Part shown: positions 1 through 8,970 of the stretch, in pieces
Position numbering within the stretch: position 1 is the stretch's first letter
How the letters are laid out: each line of letters starts with the position of its first letter
Assembly (NCBI RefSeq): GCF_000400505.1
Contig: NZ_CM001857.1
Span: 3,296,614 to 3,348,629, forward strand
From: Musicola paradisiaca NCPPB 2511
GTDB lineage: Bacteria > Pseudomonadota > Gammaproteobacteria > Enterobacterales > Enterobacteriaceae
Length of the DNA stretch: 52,016 nt
Direction: 5' to 3'
Program-made: the position numbers and the translations under genes
Notes under the pieces: model-generated
The model's input: only the letters and a program-made list of their open reading frames with translations
Told to the model about the DNA's origin: nothing
Database searches by the model: none

Positions 1-21
1 ATGATCAAACTCTTTCAATTT
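1..21 (-). rRNA. rrs: 16S rRNA, extreme 5' end (truncated by window edge)
   Basis: Read on the minus strand, these bases give the conserved start of bacterial 16S rRNA (AAATTGAAAGAGTTTGATCAT). Only about 20 nt of the gene are inside the window; the rest lies to the left. The upstream boxA and tandem P1/P2 promoters confirm that this is a ribosomal RNA operon rather than a chance match. Confidence 0.9.
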
Positions 22-166
22 AAAGTTTGATTTGCTTCTGCTCGTGAAGCGGTGCTCAAGAATTTACTGTTGTTAGTTCGTAATGAATTAACTGTTGTTC
101 ACTCTTCAAGACTTTCAGTTCTTTCGTTCCGAAGTGTCCTGCGAGTGCCCACACAGATTGTCTGAT

Positions 167-181
167 TAATTGTTAAAGAGC
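167..181 (-). promoter_or_regulatory. rrn leader boxA antitermination element
   Basis: On the minus strand the bases read GCTCTTTAACAATTA, the canonical enterobacterial boxA bound by NusB/NusE (S10) in the rRNA antitermination complex. It lies between the P2 promoter and the 16S start, as expected for an rrn leader. The leader (about 22-210) otherwise holds only processing-stem sequence. Confidence 0.9.
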
Positions 182-219
182 GCTGCGACCGGCCTCAGCC
201 TGCTGTCGCGAGGTGGCGT

Positions 220-247
220 ATACTACGCCTTCCTCATTCGGAGTCAA
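220..247 (-). promoter_or_regulatory. rrn P2 promoter
   Basis: Minus strand: -35 TTGACT (242-247), 16-bp spacer, -10 TAGTAT (220-225), followed by a GC-rich stretch. Position and sequence match the constitutive P2 promoter of enterobacterial rRNA operons. Confidence 0.85.
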
Positions 248-317
248 CGACTTTTTTTAGCCTTTCTCCGTCCTGAACCGCGTTGTGCTGTGCATCAGCG
301 CGTCTCAGTGGTGGCGC

Positions 318-345
318 ATTATAGGGACTTCTTCTGACCTGACAA
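318..345 (-). promoter_or_regulatory. rrn P1 promoter with UP-element-like upstream region
   Basis: Minus strand: -35 TTGTCA (340-345), 16-bp spacer, consensus -10 TATAAT (318-323), then the GCGCCACC discriminator typical of stringently controlled rRNA P1 promoters. A/T-rich sequence directly upstream (about 346-365) looks like an UP element. P1 lies about 98 bp upstream of P2. Confidence 0.9.
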
Positions 346-426
346 GCGTTAATTTTCAAAAAACCGAACAAGCGCTCACTTTTAAACCAATAAGCTATTT
401 TTTCATCACAAGCAGTCTTTTTCACT

Positions 427-456
427 AAAAAGCCCGGAAGTCGTGTCCGGGCTTTT
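427..456 (-). terminator. Rho-independent terminator of clpB
   Basis: AAAAGCCCGG (428-437) pairs with CCGGGCTTTT (447-456) across a 9-nt loop. On the minus strand the stem is followed by a T-rich run. It lies just after the clpB stop and separates clpB from the rRNA promoters. Confidence 0.85.
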
Positions 457-474
457 ACTTTCACTCCATCACTG

Positions 475-3048
475 CTACTGATGTGCGACGATAGACTCAT
501 CCTGCACATCCAGAACAATAGGCTTTCCTGGAAGCAGTTCACCCGACAGAATCCGCTGCGCCAATGGGTTTTCTATCATTTGCTGGATGGCCCGTTTCAG
601 CGGCCGTGCCCCATAGACCGGATCAAATCCGGATTTTCCCAACAATTCCAATGCGGCATCAGAGATAGAAACGCTATATCCACGTTCTTCCAGACGTTTA
701 TAGAGCCGTTGCAGTTGAATCTGGGCAATAGAAGCAATGTGATTTCGCGCCAAGGGATGGAATACCACCACCTCATCAATACGGTTGATGAACTCAGGCC
801 GAAAATGGTGACTCACGACATTCAGTACCATATCGCGCATTTGGCCATAATTCATGTCACCGAATCGATCCTGAATCAAATCGGAACCCAGGTTCGACGT
901 CATAATCACAACCGTATTGCGAAAATCCACGGTGCGACCTTGCCCATCGGTTAACCGCCCATCATCCAACACTTGCAGCAAGATATTGAATACATCCGGG
1001 TGGGCTTTCTCTACTTCGTCCAACAAAATTACAGAGTAAGGACGACGACGAACGGCCTCCGTCAAATAACCGCCTTCTTCATACCCCACATATCCAGGAG
1101 GGGCGCCGACGAGACGAGAAACAGAATGCTTCTCCATAAACTCAGACATATCAATGCGAACCATAGCGTCATCGCTATCGAACAAAAATGCGGCCAACGT
1201 TTTACAAAGCTCCGTCTTCCCCACCCCGGTCGGCCCAAGGAACAGGAATGAGCCGATGGGCCGATTGGGATCAGACAGCCCCGCGCGACTACGCCGGATA
1301 GAATTGGCGACAGCTTCAACGGCTTCATTCTGACCGATAACACGCTGATGCATTTCCTGCTCCATACGCAGCAGTTTGTCACGCTCACTCTCCAGCATCC
1401 GGGATACCGGAATTCCCGTCCAGCGGGCAAGCACCTCGGCAATCTCTGCATCGGTTACGCGGTTACGCAATAGGTGCATAGTTTTCCCTTCCACCTGATT
1501 TGCCGCCGCAAGTTCCTTTTCCAGTTCAGGAATCTTGCCATACTGCAATTCAGACATCCGGCCTAAATCGCCCTGACGCCGCGCCTGTTCCAACGCCAAC
1601 TTAGCTTGTTCCAGAGCCGCTTTGATGTTTTGCGTTCCAGTCAGAGAGGCTTTCTCCGCCTTCCATTCCTCTTCCAGCTTGGAATATTCACGCTCTTTCT
1701 GTTCCAGTTCCGCATTCAGAATTTCCAACCGTTTCAGGCTGGCATCGTCGGACTCTTTCTTGAGCGCCTGCTGTTCGAGCTTTAACTGAATGATGCGCCG
1801 ATCCAGGCGATCAAGCGGCTCCGGTTTAGAATCAATCTGCATACGAATGCTAGAAGCAGCCTCGTCGATCAAATCGATCGCCTTATCCGGCAACTGGCGA
1901 TCTGAGATATACCGGTGGGACAACATGGCTGCGGCGACGATCGCCGGATCGGTAATTTGCACATGATGGTGCAACTCATAACGTTCTTTCAGCCCTCGCA
2001 AGATGGCTATGGTGTCTTCAACTGTCGGTTGTGCAACAAATACCTTCTGGAACCGGCGCTCCAGTGCCGCATCCTTTTCAATATACTGACGATATTCGTC
2101 CAGCGTCGTTGCGCCAACACAGTGCAACTCACCGCGCGCCAACGCTGGCTTGAGCATATTGCCTGCGTCCATGGCACCGTCGGCCTTACCGGCACCGACC
2201 ATGGTATGCAGTTCATCAATGAACAGAATAACGTTGCCTTCCTGTTTAGCCAGATCGTTCAGGACGCCTTTCAGACGCTCCTCGAACTCACCACGGTACT
2301 TGGCCCCGGCAACCAGAGCGCCCATATCCAACGCCAACACACGCTTGTGTTTCAAACCTTCAGGGACTTCGCCATTGATAATCCGTTGTGCAAGCCCTTC
2401 GACAATAGCGGTTTTACCGACCCCTGGTTCACCAATCAACACCGGGTTGTTCTTGGTTCGGCGTTGCAATACCTGGATAGTGCGACGAATTTCTTCATCA
2501 CGCCCAATGACGGGATCCAACTTGCCTTGTTCAGCCCGCTCGGTTAAATCGATGGTAAATTTCTTCAACGCCTGCCGCTGATCTTCGGCGCTTTGCTCAT
2601 TGACCTGCTCACCACCACGAATCTGCTCAATGGCTTTATTGACGTTTTCAGACGTAGCGCCAGCACTCTTCAACAAATCGCTTAACGTACCGCGAGCTTC
2701 AAACACAGCCAACACAAACAACTCGGACGAAATAAACGTATCGCCGCGCTTTTGCGCCAGCTTATCGCAGATATTGAGAGTACGAACCAACTCACCGGAT
2801 GGTTGAACATCCCCCCCGGTTCCTTCCACCTGAGGAAGACGCGCAATCGCTTGAGCAATGTCTTGTTTTAACCGTCCAATGTTAGCGCCAGCGGCCGTTA
2901 ACAACGGCGCAACCGTCCCACCTTCCTGAGAAACAAGCGCACTCATTAAATGCAAAGGTTCGATGAATTGATGATCTCGCCCAAGAGCAAGAGATTGGGC
3001 ATCAGCGAGGGCAAGCTGGAATTTATTGGTAAGACGATCCAGACGCAT
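475..3048 (-). CDS. clpB: ATP-dependent disaggregase ClpB
   Basis: Hsp100 AAA+ unfoldase that works with DnaK/DnaJ/GrpE to extract polypeptides from cytoplasmic aggregates. The 857-residue product is collinear with E. coli ClpB: N domain (1-145), NBD1 with Walker A GEPGVGKT and Walker B ILFIDE, middle coiled-coil (about 410-520), NBD2 with GPTGVGKT and VILLDE. I start at ATG 3048 because the GGGAGGAG just upstream is its ribosome binding site; an ATG 12 bases further out lies within that site. A sigma-32 promoter precedes the gene. Codon 149, the alternative GTG start giving the short ClpB form in E. coli, is GTC here. Confidence 0.97.
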   Translation of the reverse strand: MRLDRLTNKFQLALADAQSLALGRDHQFIEPLHLMSALVSQEGGTVAPLLTAAGANIGRLKQDIAQAIARLPQVEGTGGDVQPSGELVRTLNICDKLAQKRGDTFISSELFVLAVFEARGTLSDLLKSAGATSENVNKAIEQIRGGEQVNEQSAEDQRQALKKFTIDLTERAEQGKLDPVIGRDEEIRRTIQVLQRRTKNNPVLIGEPGVGKTAIVEGLAQRIINGEVPEGLKHKRVLALDMGALVAGAKYRGEFEERLKGVLNDLAKQEGNVILFIDELHTMVGAGKADGAMDAGNMLKPALARGELHCVGATTLDEYRQYIEKDAALERRFQKVFVAQPTVEDTIAILRGLKERYELHHHVQITDPAIVAAAMLSHRYISDRQLPDKAIDLIDEAASSIRMQIDSKPEPLDRLDRRIIQLKLEQQALKKESDDASLKRLEILNAELEQKEREYSKLEEEWKAEKASLTGTQNIKAALEQAKLALEQARRQGDLGRMSELQYGKIPELEKELAAANQVEGKTMHLLRNRVTDAEIAEVLARWTGIPVSRMLESERDKLLRMEQEMHQRVIGQNEAVEAVANSIRRSRAGLSDPNRPIGSFLFLGPTGVGKTELCKTLAAFLFDSDDAMVRIDMSEFMEKHSVSRLVGAPPGYVGYEEGGYLTEAVRRRPYSVILLDEVEKAHPDVFNILLQVLDDGRLTDGQGRTVDFRNTVVIMTSNLGSDLIQDRFGDMNYGQMRDMVLNVVSHHFRPEFINRIDEVVVFHPLARNHIASIAQIQLQRLYKRLEERGYSVSISDAALELLGKSGFDPVYGARPLKRAIQQMIENPLAQRILSGELLPGKPIVLDVQDESIVAHQ

Positions 3049-3089
3049 AACTCCTCCCATACATACTGGTCAAAATTGCTACTGGAGAT

Positions 3090-3118
3090 TAAATGAGGTC
3101 ATCCCTCAAAATTTCAAG
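3090..3118 (-). promoter_or_regulatory. Sigma-32 heat-shock promoter of clpB
   Basis: Minus strand: -35 CTTGAA (3113-3118), 14-bp spacer, -10 CCTCATTTA (3090-3098). This is close to the sigma-32 consensus CTTGAA-N14-CCCCATNTA and nearly identical to the E. coli clpB promoter as I remember it. The start site would fall about 30 bp before the clpB ATG. Confidence 0.85.
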
Positions 3119-3182
3119 ATTATTTTGCCAGTAATAATGGAGGAAAAACGTTAATCGTTCTGGATCGCCTTAATTCAATAGG

Positions 3183-3908
3183 TTATATCAGCCAAATCAA
3201 AGTTGCCATACGTCCGGTCACGCCATCTCGCCGGTAGGAAAAAAATTTATCGCTCTCGCTGACGGTACACGCGTTCCCGCCAAAAATTTGGGTCACACCG
3301 GCACGTTGCAGGCGTAATCTGGCAAGCTGATAGATATCCGCGAAGAATTTATTATTGTGGGGGACGAAAGCACAATTTGTCGCCGTATCACTACTGACAA
3401 AAGCGTCTCTAACCTCCCCACCGACTTCGAACCGGCTCGGCCCAATCGCCGGCCCCATCCAGGCCATGATCGCCTCAGGAGGCGCACGAAACACGCTGAT
3501 CGTCTGTTCCAGCACCCCAGCCTGTAGCCCTCGCCATCCAGCATGTGCGGCTGCAATTTCTTTACCATCGGCAGAACAGAACAGCACTGGTAAGCAATCA
3601 GCTGTCATCACCGCGCAGACACGATCACGGCGCGTGGTATACACCGCGTCGCCGGTCTGCGTATCAGGCTGTTTGGGATCAAGATTGACGACATGGGTAC
3701 CGTGTACCTGTTCCAGCCAGAATGGCATGGCCGGCAAGGAGGCCATTGAGACCAGATGCTTCCGGTTCGTCTCAACGGAAAGAGGTTCATCGCCAACATG
3801 GTTCCCCAGATTAAAGGTTCCATAAGGATGAGTGCTAACACCGCCATTCCGGGTGGTAGTACAGGCACGAATTGTTTCCGGCGCAGGCCAATCCGGCTTG
3901 AGTAACAT
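3183..3908 (-). CDS. pgeF: Peptidoglycan editing factor PgeF (YfiH, DUF152 / multicopper polyphenol oxidase family)
   Basis: A 241-residue YfiH homologue. The family was first described as a laccase-like oxidase and later linked to removing L-Ser wrongly placed in peptidoglycan precursors. Metal-binding motifs are visible: the VHG histidine near residue 71, TADCLPVLF with its cysteine, and AHAGWRG. The C-terminal FFSYRRDGVTGRMA is family-typical. I start at ATG 3908, 4 nt after the rluD stop and behind a GGTGA motif. An upstream ATG at 3965 would overlap rluD by over 50 bp and add residues absent from homologues. Likely co-transcribed with rluD. Confidence 0.92.
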   Translation of the reverse strand: MLLKPDWPAPETIRACTTTRNGGVSTHPYGTFNLGNHVGDEPLSVETNRKHLVSMASLPAMPFWLEQVHGTHVVNLDPKQPDTQTGDAVYTTRRDRVCAVMTADCLPVLFCSADGKEIAAAHAGWRGLQAGVLEQTISVFRAPPEAIMAWMGPAIGPSRFEVGGEVRDAFVSSDTATNCAFVPHNNKFFADIYQLARLRLQRAGVTQIFGGNACTVSESDKFFSYRRDGVTGRMATLIWLI

Positions 3909-3912
3909 ACAA

Positions 3913-4890
3913 TCACCAATCGAGTTGATCTTTGAAAGCTTCAGTATCTGCTTTAAGCGCAGCAATCAGCTCCACCATATCCTGAGGTAACGGCGCATGC
4001 CACTCCATCTCGATACAGCTGATAGGATGATAAAGTCGTAGCATCGTGGCATGTAATGCCTGACGATCAAAATGACGCAGCACCGTCAGGAATTCATCCG
4101 ATGCGCCTTTAGGAAAACGCGGGCGCCCGCCGTATAACGGATCGCCCACTAATGGGTGATTAATATGCGCCATATGGACACGAATCTGGTGGGTTCTGCC
4201 GGTTTCCAGGCGGAGTCTCAAGCGCGTGTGGGCACGAAAATGCTCCATGATGCGATAATGCGTCACCGCAGGTTTGCCCATAGGATGCACGGCCATATGC
4301 GTGCGCTTAGTCGGATGGCGTGCAATCGGTTCAGCAACCGAGCCTCCTGCCGTCATCGTGCCATTTGCAACCGCCTCATACTCGCGAGTAATCTCCCTTG
4401 CCTGCAACGACTCGACCAGGCGCGTCTGCGCCGGAACATTTTTAGCGACCACCATCAACCCCGTCGTGTCCTTATCAAGACGGTGTACAATTCCAGCCCG
4501 GGGAACATCGGCGATTGCCGGATAATGATGCAGCAGCGCATTCAGGACCGTGCCGTCAGGGTTCCCCGCTCCTGGGTGTACCACTAAATCCCGCGGCTTG
4601 TTGATGACCAGAATATCCTCATCCTCATACACAATATCCAGTTGAATCGGCTGAGCATCCCAACGGACGTCTTCCTCGATTATGGCAGTAATTGACACGG
4701 ACTCCCCGCCAAGCACTTTTTCTTTGGGTTTATCAATTACATTGCCGTTAATTTGTACTCTTTGCTCCAGAATCCATGTTTTTATGCGGGAACGCGAATA
4801 ATCAGGGAACAATTCGGCCAAAGCCTGATCTAACCGTTGACCTAGTTGAGATTCATCCACCGTCGCGGTGAGTTGTACTTGTTGGGGCAT
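3913..4890 (-). CDS. rluD: 23S rRNA pseudouridine(1911/1915/1917) synthase RluD
   Basis: Isomerises three uridines in helix 69 of 23S rRNA, needed for normal 50S assembly. The 325-residue product has an N-terminal S4 RNA-binding domain (about 18-80) and the RluA-type catalytic domain with HRLDKDTTGL containing the nucleophile Asp139, then the LETGRTHQIRVH motif. Length and sequence match E. coli RluD (326). It is divergent from bamD and heads the rluD-pgeF transcription unit. Confidence 0.97.
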   Translation of the reverse strand: MPQQVQLTATVDESQLGQRLDQALAELFPDYSRSRIKTWILEQRVQINGNVIDKPKEKVLGGESVSITAIIEEDVRWDAQPIQLDIVYEDEDILVINKPRDLVVHPGAGNPDGTVLNALLHHYPAIADVPRAGIVHRLDKDTTGLMVVAKNVPAQTRLVESLQAREITREYEAVANGTMTAGGSVAEPIARHPTKRTHMAVHPMGKPAVTHYRIMEHFRAHTRLRLRLETGRTHQIRVHMAHINHPLVGDPLYGGRPRFPKGASDEFLTVLRHFDRQALHATMLRLYHPISCIEMEWHAPLPQDMVELIAALKADTEAFKDQLDW

Positions 4891-4917
4891 ATTTGCAGCT
4901 TCTTTATTAACGTTGGG

Positions 4918-4941
4918 TTTTAACGGCGACGCCGTTTAAAA
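4918..4941. repeat. Palindrome in the rluD/bamD divergent promoter region
   Basis: AACGGCG (4922-4928), a single A, then CGCCGTT (4930-4936), extended by T-rich and A-rich flanks with a one-base bulge. It lies midway between the divergent rluD and bamD starts, so it could be a regulator site or a short hairpin. The binding factor is unknown. Confidence 0.5.
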
Positions 4942-5024
4942 TAATGTACTATTGTAGCTGGTCTTCATCGGGAGCTTAACGGACAGTTTCCCGGAAAAAA
5001 CACACTGAGGATAATCAAAACGTC

Positions 5025-5756
5025 ATGACGCGTATGAAATACCTGGTGGCTGCTGCCACGTTGAGCCTGGCGCTGGCTGGTTGTTCCAATTCAAAAGATA
5101 CAGTTCCCGATCGTCCGCCTGCAGAACTGTACGCCACCGCCCAGGAAAAATTACAAAGCGGCAACTTTAAAGCAGCCATCACTCAGTTGGAAGCGTTGGA
5201 TAACCGTTATCCATTCGGCCCATACTCTCAGCAAGTACAGTTGGATCTGATCTACGCTTACTATAAATCCGCCGATCTGTCTCTAGCTCAGGCGTCAATA
5301 GATCGTTTTATTCGACTGAACCCGACACATCCTAACGTAGATTACGTGCTGTATATGCGTGGATTGACCAACATGGCGCTGGATGATAGCGCACTGCAGG
5401 GCTTCTTTGGTGTCGATCGCTCGGATCGGGATCCTCAATATGCTCGCTCAGCCTTCAAAGCGTTCAGTCAATTGGTTCAGGAATATCCGCGCAGCCAGTA
5501 CGCAACCGATGCCAGCAAACGTCTGGCTTACATTAAGGAACGTTTGGCCAAATATGAGTTCTCCGTTGCGCAATACTACACGAAACGTGGGGCTTATGTG
5601 GCGGTAGTGAATCGGGTAGAGCAAATGTTGAAGGATTATCCTGACACGCAGGCCACCAGAAAAGCCCTGCCGCTGATGGAGAACGCCTACCGGGAGTTGC
5701 AGCTAGTCGGGGAAGCAGACAAAGTAGCGAAAATCATCGCCGCGAACCCTGCATAA
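5025..5756 (+). CDS. bamD: Outer membrane protein assembly factor BamD
   Basis: Essential lipoprotein of the BAM complex that inserts beta-barrel proteins into the outer membrane, with BamA, B, C and E. The 243-residue product has a lipoprotein signal peptide with the lipobox LALAGC (lipidated Cys20) and a TPR-type helical body including [15 protein letters not shown]. coli BamD is 245 residues. The start matches the E. coli annotation; ATG 5034 is an alternative. Single-gene unit with a strong terminator right after. Confidence 0.97.
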   Translation: MTRMKYLVAAATLSLALAGCSNSKDTVPDRPPAELYATAQEKLQSGNFKAAITQLEALDNRYPFGPYSQQVQLDLIYAYYKSADLSLAQASIDRFIRLNPTHPNVDYVLYMRGLTNMALDDSALQGFFGVDRSDRDPQYARSAFKAFSQLVQEYPRSQYATDASKRLAYIKERLAKYEFSVAQYYTKRGAYVAVVNRVEQMLKDYPDTQATRKALPLMENAYRELQLVGEADKVAKIIAANPA

Positions 5757-5778
5757 AAAAACACCAAAAAAACCATTT

Positions 5779-5804
5779 AAAACGGCAGCTTCGGCTGCCG
5801 TTTT
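5779..5804 (+). terminator. Rho-independent terminator of bamD
   Basis: Perfect 11-bp stem AAAACGGCAGC / GCTGCCGTTTT around a TTCG tetraloop, starting 23 nt after the bamD stop. The stem ends in TTTT. Confidence 0.9.
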
Positions 5805-5960
5805 CTATATCAGGAGCAGATTGGCATAAAAAACACCGCCGAACTGAACCAATAAATCTTATTGATTCTGGCACAGCGGATGTGTCTCCACAAGCTTGCA
5901 CCGCACGTTCCAGAAGGCATCTCACAAATCGGTATTTATCAGGCTAAAGTAGCAAAAAAA

Positions 5961-5976
5961 AGTGATCATAATCACC
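5961..5976 (+). promoter_or_regulatory. Candidate CRP site in the raiA promoter
   Basis: AGTGATCATAATCACC contains GTGA-N6-TCAC, the core of the CRP consensus. A -10-like TATGCT lies at 5997-6002; the implied start site near 6009 puts the CRP centre at about -40.5, a class II activation position with no recognisable -35 box. Stationary-phase and cAMP control of raiA is known in E. coli; its use here is an inference. Confidence 0.55.
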
Positions 5977-6042
5977 CAATTTGCGATATCTCGGGGTATG
6001 CTGAAATCATTCAGGACGGACAAGACAGAGAGGTAAGTATTT

Positions 6043-6378
6043 ATGACTATCAATATTACCAGTAAGCAAATGGAGATTACCCCCGCAATTCGTCAGCATG
6101 TCGAAGACCGTCTCAGCAAACTGGATAAGTGGCAAGCGCACTTGATAAATCCGCACATTATCCTGTCGAAAGAAGCGCCGTACTTTGTAGTGGATGCAAC
6201 AATTAACACCCCAAACGGCCCATTAGTAGCCAGCGCCAAACACGAAGATATGTACGCCGCTGTGAATGAGTTGATAAACAAACTGGAACGTCAGTTAAAC
6301 AAAGTTCAGCACAAGAGCGAATCGCGCCGCGCCGATAGTTGTATCAAAGATGCCAATCTGCAGGCACCGGCAGAATAA
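6043..6378 (+). CDS. raiA: Ribosome-associated inhibitor RaiA (protein Y, short HPF family)
   Basis: Stationary- and cold-phase factor that binds the 30S decoding channel, blocks translation and stabilises 70S monomers. The 111-residue product starts [17 protein letters not shown] and keeps the beta-alpha-beta-beta-beta-alpha fold; E. coli RaiA is 113. It has the short C-terminal tail and lacks the long-HPF dimerisation domain. A GAGAGG ribosome binding site lies 9 nt before the ATG. It is monocistronic, between the bamD and raiA terminators, with a candidate CRP site upstream. Confidence 0.96.
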   Translation: MTINITSKQMEITPAIRQHVEDRLSKLDKWQAHLINPHIILSKEAPYFVVDATINTPNGPLVASAKHEDMYAAVNELINKLERQLNKVQHKSESRRADSCIKDANLQAPAE

Positions 6379-6401
6379 ACAGTTTTGCCGCTGTTGATAT
6401 C

Positions 6402-6424
6402 AACGCGCCGAAAGGCGCGTTTCT
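6402..6424 (+). terminator. Rho-independent terminator of raiA
   Basis: AACGCGCC (6402-6409), GAAA tetraloop, GGCGCGTT (6414-6421) and a short T-run, 23 nt after the raiA stop. Confidence 0.85.
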
Positions 6425-6484
6425 TATTGACAGGATGAAAAGGCAGCAGGTACCTTACCTGCATCGATCTTAAGGATTTTGCTA

Positions 6485-6556
6485 ATGACACCACGCCCGT
6501 TTTTCTTCGTATTCTTTTTTACCCTCTCCACTTCGTGGGGCGAGCGTGTCGTGTAA
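6485..6556 (+). CDS. pheL: pheA leader peptide PheL
   Basis: A 23-codon leader peptide whose codons 6-12 read FFFVFFF, six phenylalanines in seven residues. Ribosome stalling at these codons when Phe-tRNA is scarce controls the downstream attenuator. An AAGGA ribosome binding site lies about 9 nt before the ATG. The peptide is longer than the 15-residue E. coli PheL, with an extra tail TLSTSWGERVV. The Phe-codon run is itself one arm (6504-6516) of a perfect 13-bp pairing with 6559-6571, the expected pause hairpin. Confidence 0.9.
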   Translation: MTPRPFFFVFFFTLSTSWGERVV

Positions 6557-6571
6557 GTAAGAATACGAAGA
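6504..6571 (+). promoter_or_regulatory. Attenuator pause hairpin (1:2 structure) of pheA
   Basis: TCTTCGTATTCTT (6504-6516) is perfectly complementary to AAGAATACGAAGA (6559-6571). The left arm carries the Phe codons of pheL and the right arm lies just after the pheL stop. A stalled ribosome would break this stem and free downstream sequence for antiterminator pairing. A small internal hairpin around CCACTTCGTGG (6528-6538) sits in the loop. Confidence 0.75.
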
Positions 6572-6576
6572 CGAAC

Positions 6577-6607
6577 AAAAAAGCCCCCGACCAGGGGGCT
6601 TTTTTTA
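6577..6607 (+). terminator. pheA attenuator terminator
   Basis: AAAAAGCCCCC / GGGGGCTTTTT stem with a GACCA loop and a long T-run, placed between the pheL stop and the pheA ATG. It is the conditional terminator of the Phe attenuator. Confidence 0.9.
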
Positions 6608-6632
6608 TATGGACAGCAAACAGGTATACACA

Positions 6633-7790
6633 ATGACCGATAATCCATTACAGGCGCTGCGCGAGCGCATTACCACACTGGATACGCAACTGCTCGACCT
6701 GCTGGCACAACGACGTGAACTGGCGCTGGATGTAGCTCGCGCCAAGCAGCATTCACATCGACCGATCAGAGACAAGGAGCGCGAGCGGGACTTACTCTCC
6801 CAGTTAGTGGAGGAAGGCAAGAAACGTCATCTGGACGGCCACTATATTACGCGCCTCTTCCAACTGATTATCGAAGACTCGGTTCTCACCCAGCAGGCAT
6901 TGTTGCAACAGCACCTAAACCCCGGCGGCATTCCTTCCGCCAGAATCGCCTTCCTGGGCCCCAAAGGTTCTTACTCTCACCTCGCCGCCAGGCAATATTC
7001 AGCCCGTCACTTCGAGCAAATTGTCGAGTGCGGCTGTCAGCGCTTTCAGGATATTGTCAATTTGGTGGAAACCGGCCAGGCCGATTATGCGGTATTGCCT
7101 ATTGAAAACACCAGTTCAGGCTCAATCAACGACGTCTACGATCTCCTGCAACATACAGGGTTATCGATTGTTGGCGAGCTGAACAATCCCATTGACCATT
7201 GCGTGCTTGTCGCCGTTGATACCGAACTCGATAAAATCAAAACGGTTTACAGCCATCCGCAACCATTCCAGCAATGCAGCAACTTTATCAATCGGTTTCC
7301 CCACTGGAAAATTGAGTATTGCGAGAGTACGGCGGCAGCAATGGCCAAAGTCGCCGAGCTGAACACACCCGATGTGGCGGCGTTAGGCAGCGAAGCCGGC
7401 GGTATGCTCTATCAATTACAGGTATTGGAACACAACCTGGCCAATCAGGCGCAGAATATCACCCGCTTTATCGTACTGGCGCGCAAACCGATTGATGTTA
7501 CAGAACAAGTCCCGGCGAAGACCACGCTAATTATGGCGACCGGTCAACAATCGGGAGCACTGGTAGAAGCGTTGCTGGTACTTAGGGAACACGGCATTGT
7601 CATGACCAAACTGGAGTCGCGCCCAATCCACGGCAACCCGTGGGAAGAAATGTTTTATATCGACGTACAGGCAAATCTACGCAGTGAACCAACCCAAAAA
7701 GCGCTGCAGGAACTCGCAGCTATCACCCGTTCTCTCAAGGTTCTCGGTTGTTATCCCAGCGAGAACGTCATTCCAGTCGAGCCCGCATAA
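6633..7790 (+). CDS. pheA: Bifunctional chorismate mutase / prephenate dehydratase
   Basis: Converts chorismate to prephenate and then phenylpyruvate, the committed branch to phenylalanine. The 385-residue product has an AroQ-type mutase domain (about 1-95), a dehydratase domain (about 105-285, with GPKGSYSH and PIENTSSG) and a C-terminal ACT domain carrying the GALVEALL and [12 protein letters not shown] motifs for Phe feedback. I start at ATG 6633, matching the E. coli start; an in-frame ATG at 6609 lies inside the attenuator T-run. Expression is controlled by the pheL attenuator directly upstream. Converges with tyrA. Confidence 0.96.
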   Translation: MTDNPLQALRERITTLDTQLLDLLAQRRELALDVARAKQHSHRPIRDKERERDLLSQLVEEGKKRHLDGHYITRLFQLIIEDSVLTQQALLQQHLNPGGIPSARIAFLGPKGSYSHLAARQYSARHFEQIVECGCQRFQDIVNLVETGQADYAVLPIENTSSGSINDVYDLLQHTGLSIVGELNNPIDHCVLVAVDTELDKIKTVYSHPQPFQQCSNFINRFPHWKIEYCESTAAAMAKVAELNTPDVAALGSEAGGMLYQLQVLEHNLANQAQNITRFIVLARKPIDVTEQVPAKTTLIMATGQQSGALVEALLVLREHGIVMTKLESRPIHGNPWEEMFYIDVQANLRSEPTQKALQELAAITRSLKVLGCYPSENVIPVEPA

Positions 7791-7823
7791 AAAAAGCGCG
7801 CCGTTTTAACGGCGCGCTTTTTT
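7790..7823. terminator. Bidirectional terminator between pheA and tyrA
   Basis: A 16-bp perfect stem with a TT centre (GCGCGCCGTT / AACGGCGCGC) flanked by A6 on the left and T6 on the right, so it can act in both directions. It overlaps the pheA stop codon and lies 15 nt from the tyrA stop. Confidence 0.9.
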
Positions 7824-7837
7824 AATCAATAGAACCT

Positions 7838-8959
7838 TCATTGTCGGATATCGTTCGCCTGACGCAGCAAGGCTCGGCTTTCTGCCATGAATCGGCGTGC
7901 ATAATCGCCAAACCAGTGCTCTACTTTTCGGAAGCTGGCAACAAATGCCTCTTTGTCACCGGCCTCCAACAAAGCGAGCGCTTCACCAAAACGCCGATAG
8001 TAACGCTTAATCAACGCCAGATTATTGCCTGATGACATGATGATGTCGGCATACAGTTGGGGATCCTGTGCAAACAACCGCCCCACCATCGCCAGTTCAA
8101 GCCGATAAATGGGCGATGAAAGCGCCAGCAATTGTTCAAGCTGTACGTTTTCCTCGGCGAGATGCAGCCCATAGGCAAAAGTGGCGAAATGCCGAAGCGC
8201 CTGAATGAACGCCATATTCTGATCGTGTTCAACGGCGCTGATACGATGCAATCGAGCTCCCCAGACCTGAATTTGTTCCAGCAGCCATTGATAAGCTTCC
8301 GGCTGACGACCATCGCAGTACACCACTACCTGCTTGGCAAGACTGCCGGTATCAGGCCCAAACATGGGATGTAACCCAACAACCGGCCCCTGATGCGCCG
8401 CCAGCATGGCCTGAAGCGGGGCATTTTTCACAGAGGCCAGATCAACCAGAATACAATCATCCGGTAATTTCGGCAGACGGGCGATCACCTGCTCGGTGAT
8501 ATGAATCGGCACACTGATGATCACCATTCCCGCATCCGCCAGCAAAGCATCAGCCTGCGACCAATCACCTTGTTCAAGGATCCGTACCTGATACCCGGAC
8601 AACGTGAGCATCTTGTCAAACATTCGCCCCATTTGCCCACGTCCACCGACAATAACGATCGGCCGCAGCTCCGGGCGCAGCGTTTTAAACCCCTTGTCAT
8701 TCTCGCTGGTATAGGATTCACGCATCACCCGCCGCAGCACATCCTCGATCAAATCAGGAGGGACACCCAACACCTCAGCATCCTCACGTCGTGAACTCAG
8801 CATCGCCGCTTCCCGATCAGGCGCATAAATTGGCAATCCGTAACGGCTTTTTACTTCGCCGACTTCTGCAACCAGTTGCAGTCGACGCGATAACAGTGCC
8901 AATAATGCTTTATCAACTTCATCGATCTGATCACGTAAAGCGGTCAGTTCAGCGACCAT
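7838..8959 (-). CDS. tyrA: Bifunctional chorismate mutase / prephenate dehydrogenase
   Basis: Makes 4-hydroxyphenylpyruvate for tyrosine. The 373-residue product has an AroQ mutase domain (about 1-90) followed by a dehydrogenase with the NAD-binding motif GGRGQMG (GxGxxG) and the HPMFGPD motif. Same length as E. coli TyrA (373). Begins 11 bp after the aroF stop, forming the aroF-tyrA operon under the TyrR-type promoter upstream of aroF. Confidence 0.97.
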   Translation of the reverse strand: MVAELTALRDQIDEVDKALLALLSRRLQLVAEVGEVKSRYGLPIYAPDREAAMLSSRREDAEVLGVPPDLIEDVLRRVMRESYTSENDKGFKTLRPELRPIVIVGGRGQMGRMFDKMLTLSGYQVRILEQGDWSQADALLADAGMVIISVPIHITEQVIARLPKLPDDCILVDLASVKNAPLQAMLAAHQGPVVGLHPMFGPDTGSLAKQVVVYCDGRQPEAYQWLLEQIQVWGARLHRISAVEHDQNMAFIQALRHFATFAYGLHLAEENVQLEQLLALSSPIYRLELAMVGRLFAQDPQLYADIIMSSGNNLALIKRYYRRFGEALALLEAGDKEAFVASFRKVEHWFGDYARRFMAESRALLRQANDIRQ

Positions 8960-8970
8960 TTATTTTCTCC

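Noticed and set aside
1915-2547. 210-codon plus-strand open frame antisense to clpB
   Set aside because: It lies wholly inside the conserved clpB coding sequence and reflects codon bias of the other strand; no domain is recognised.
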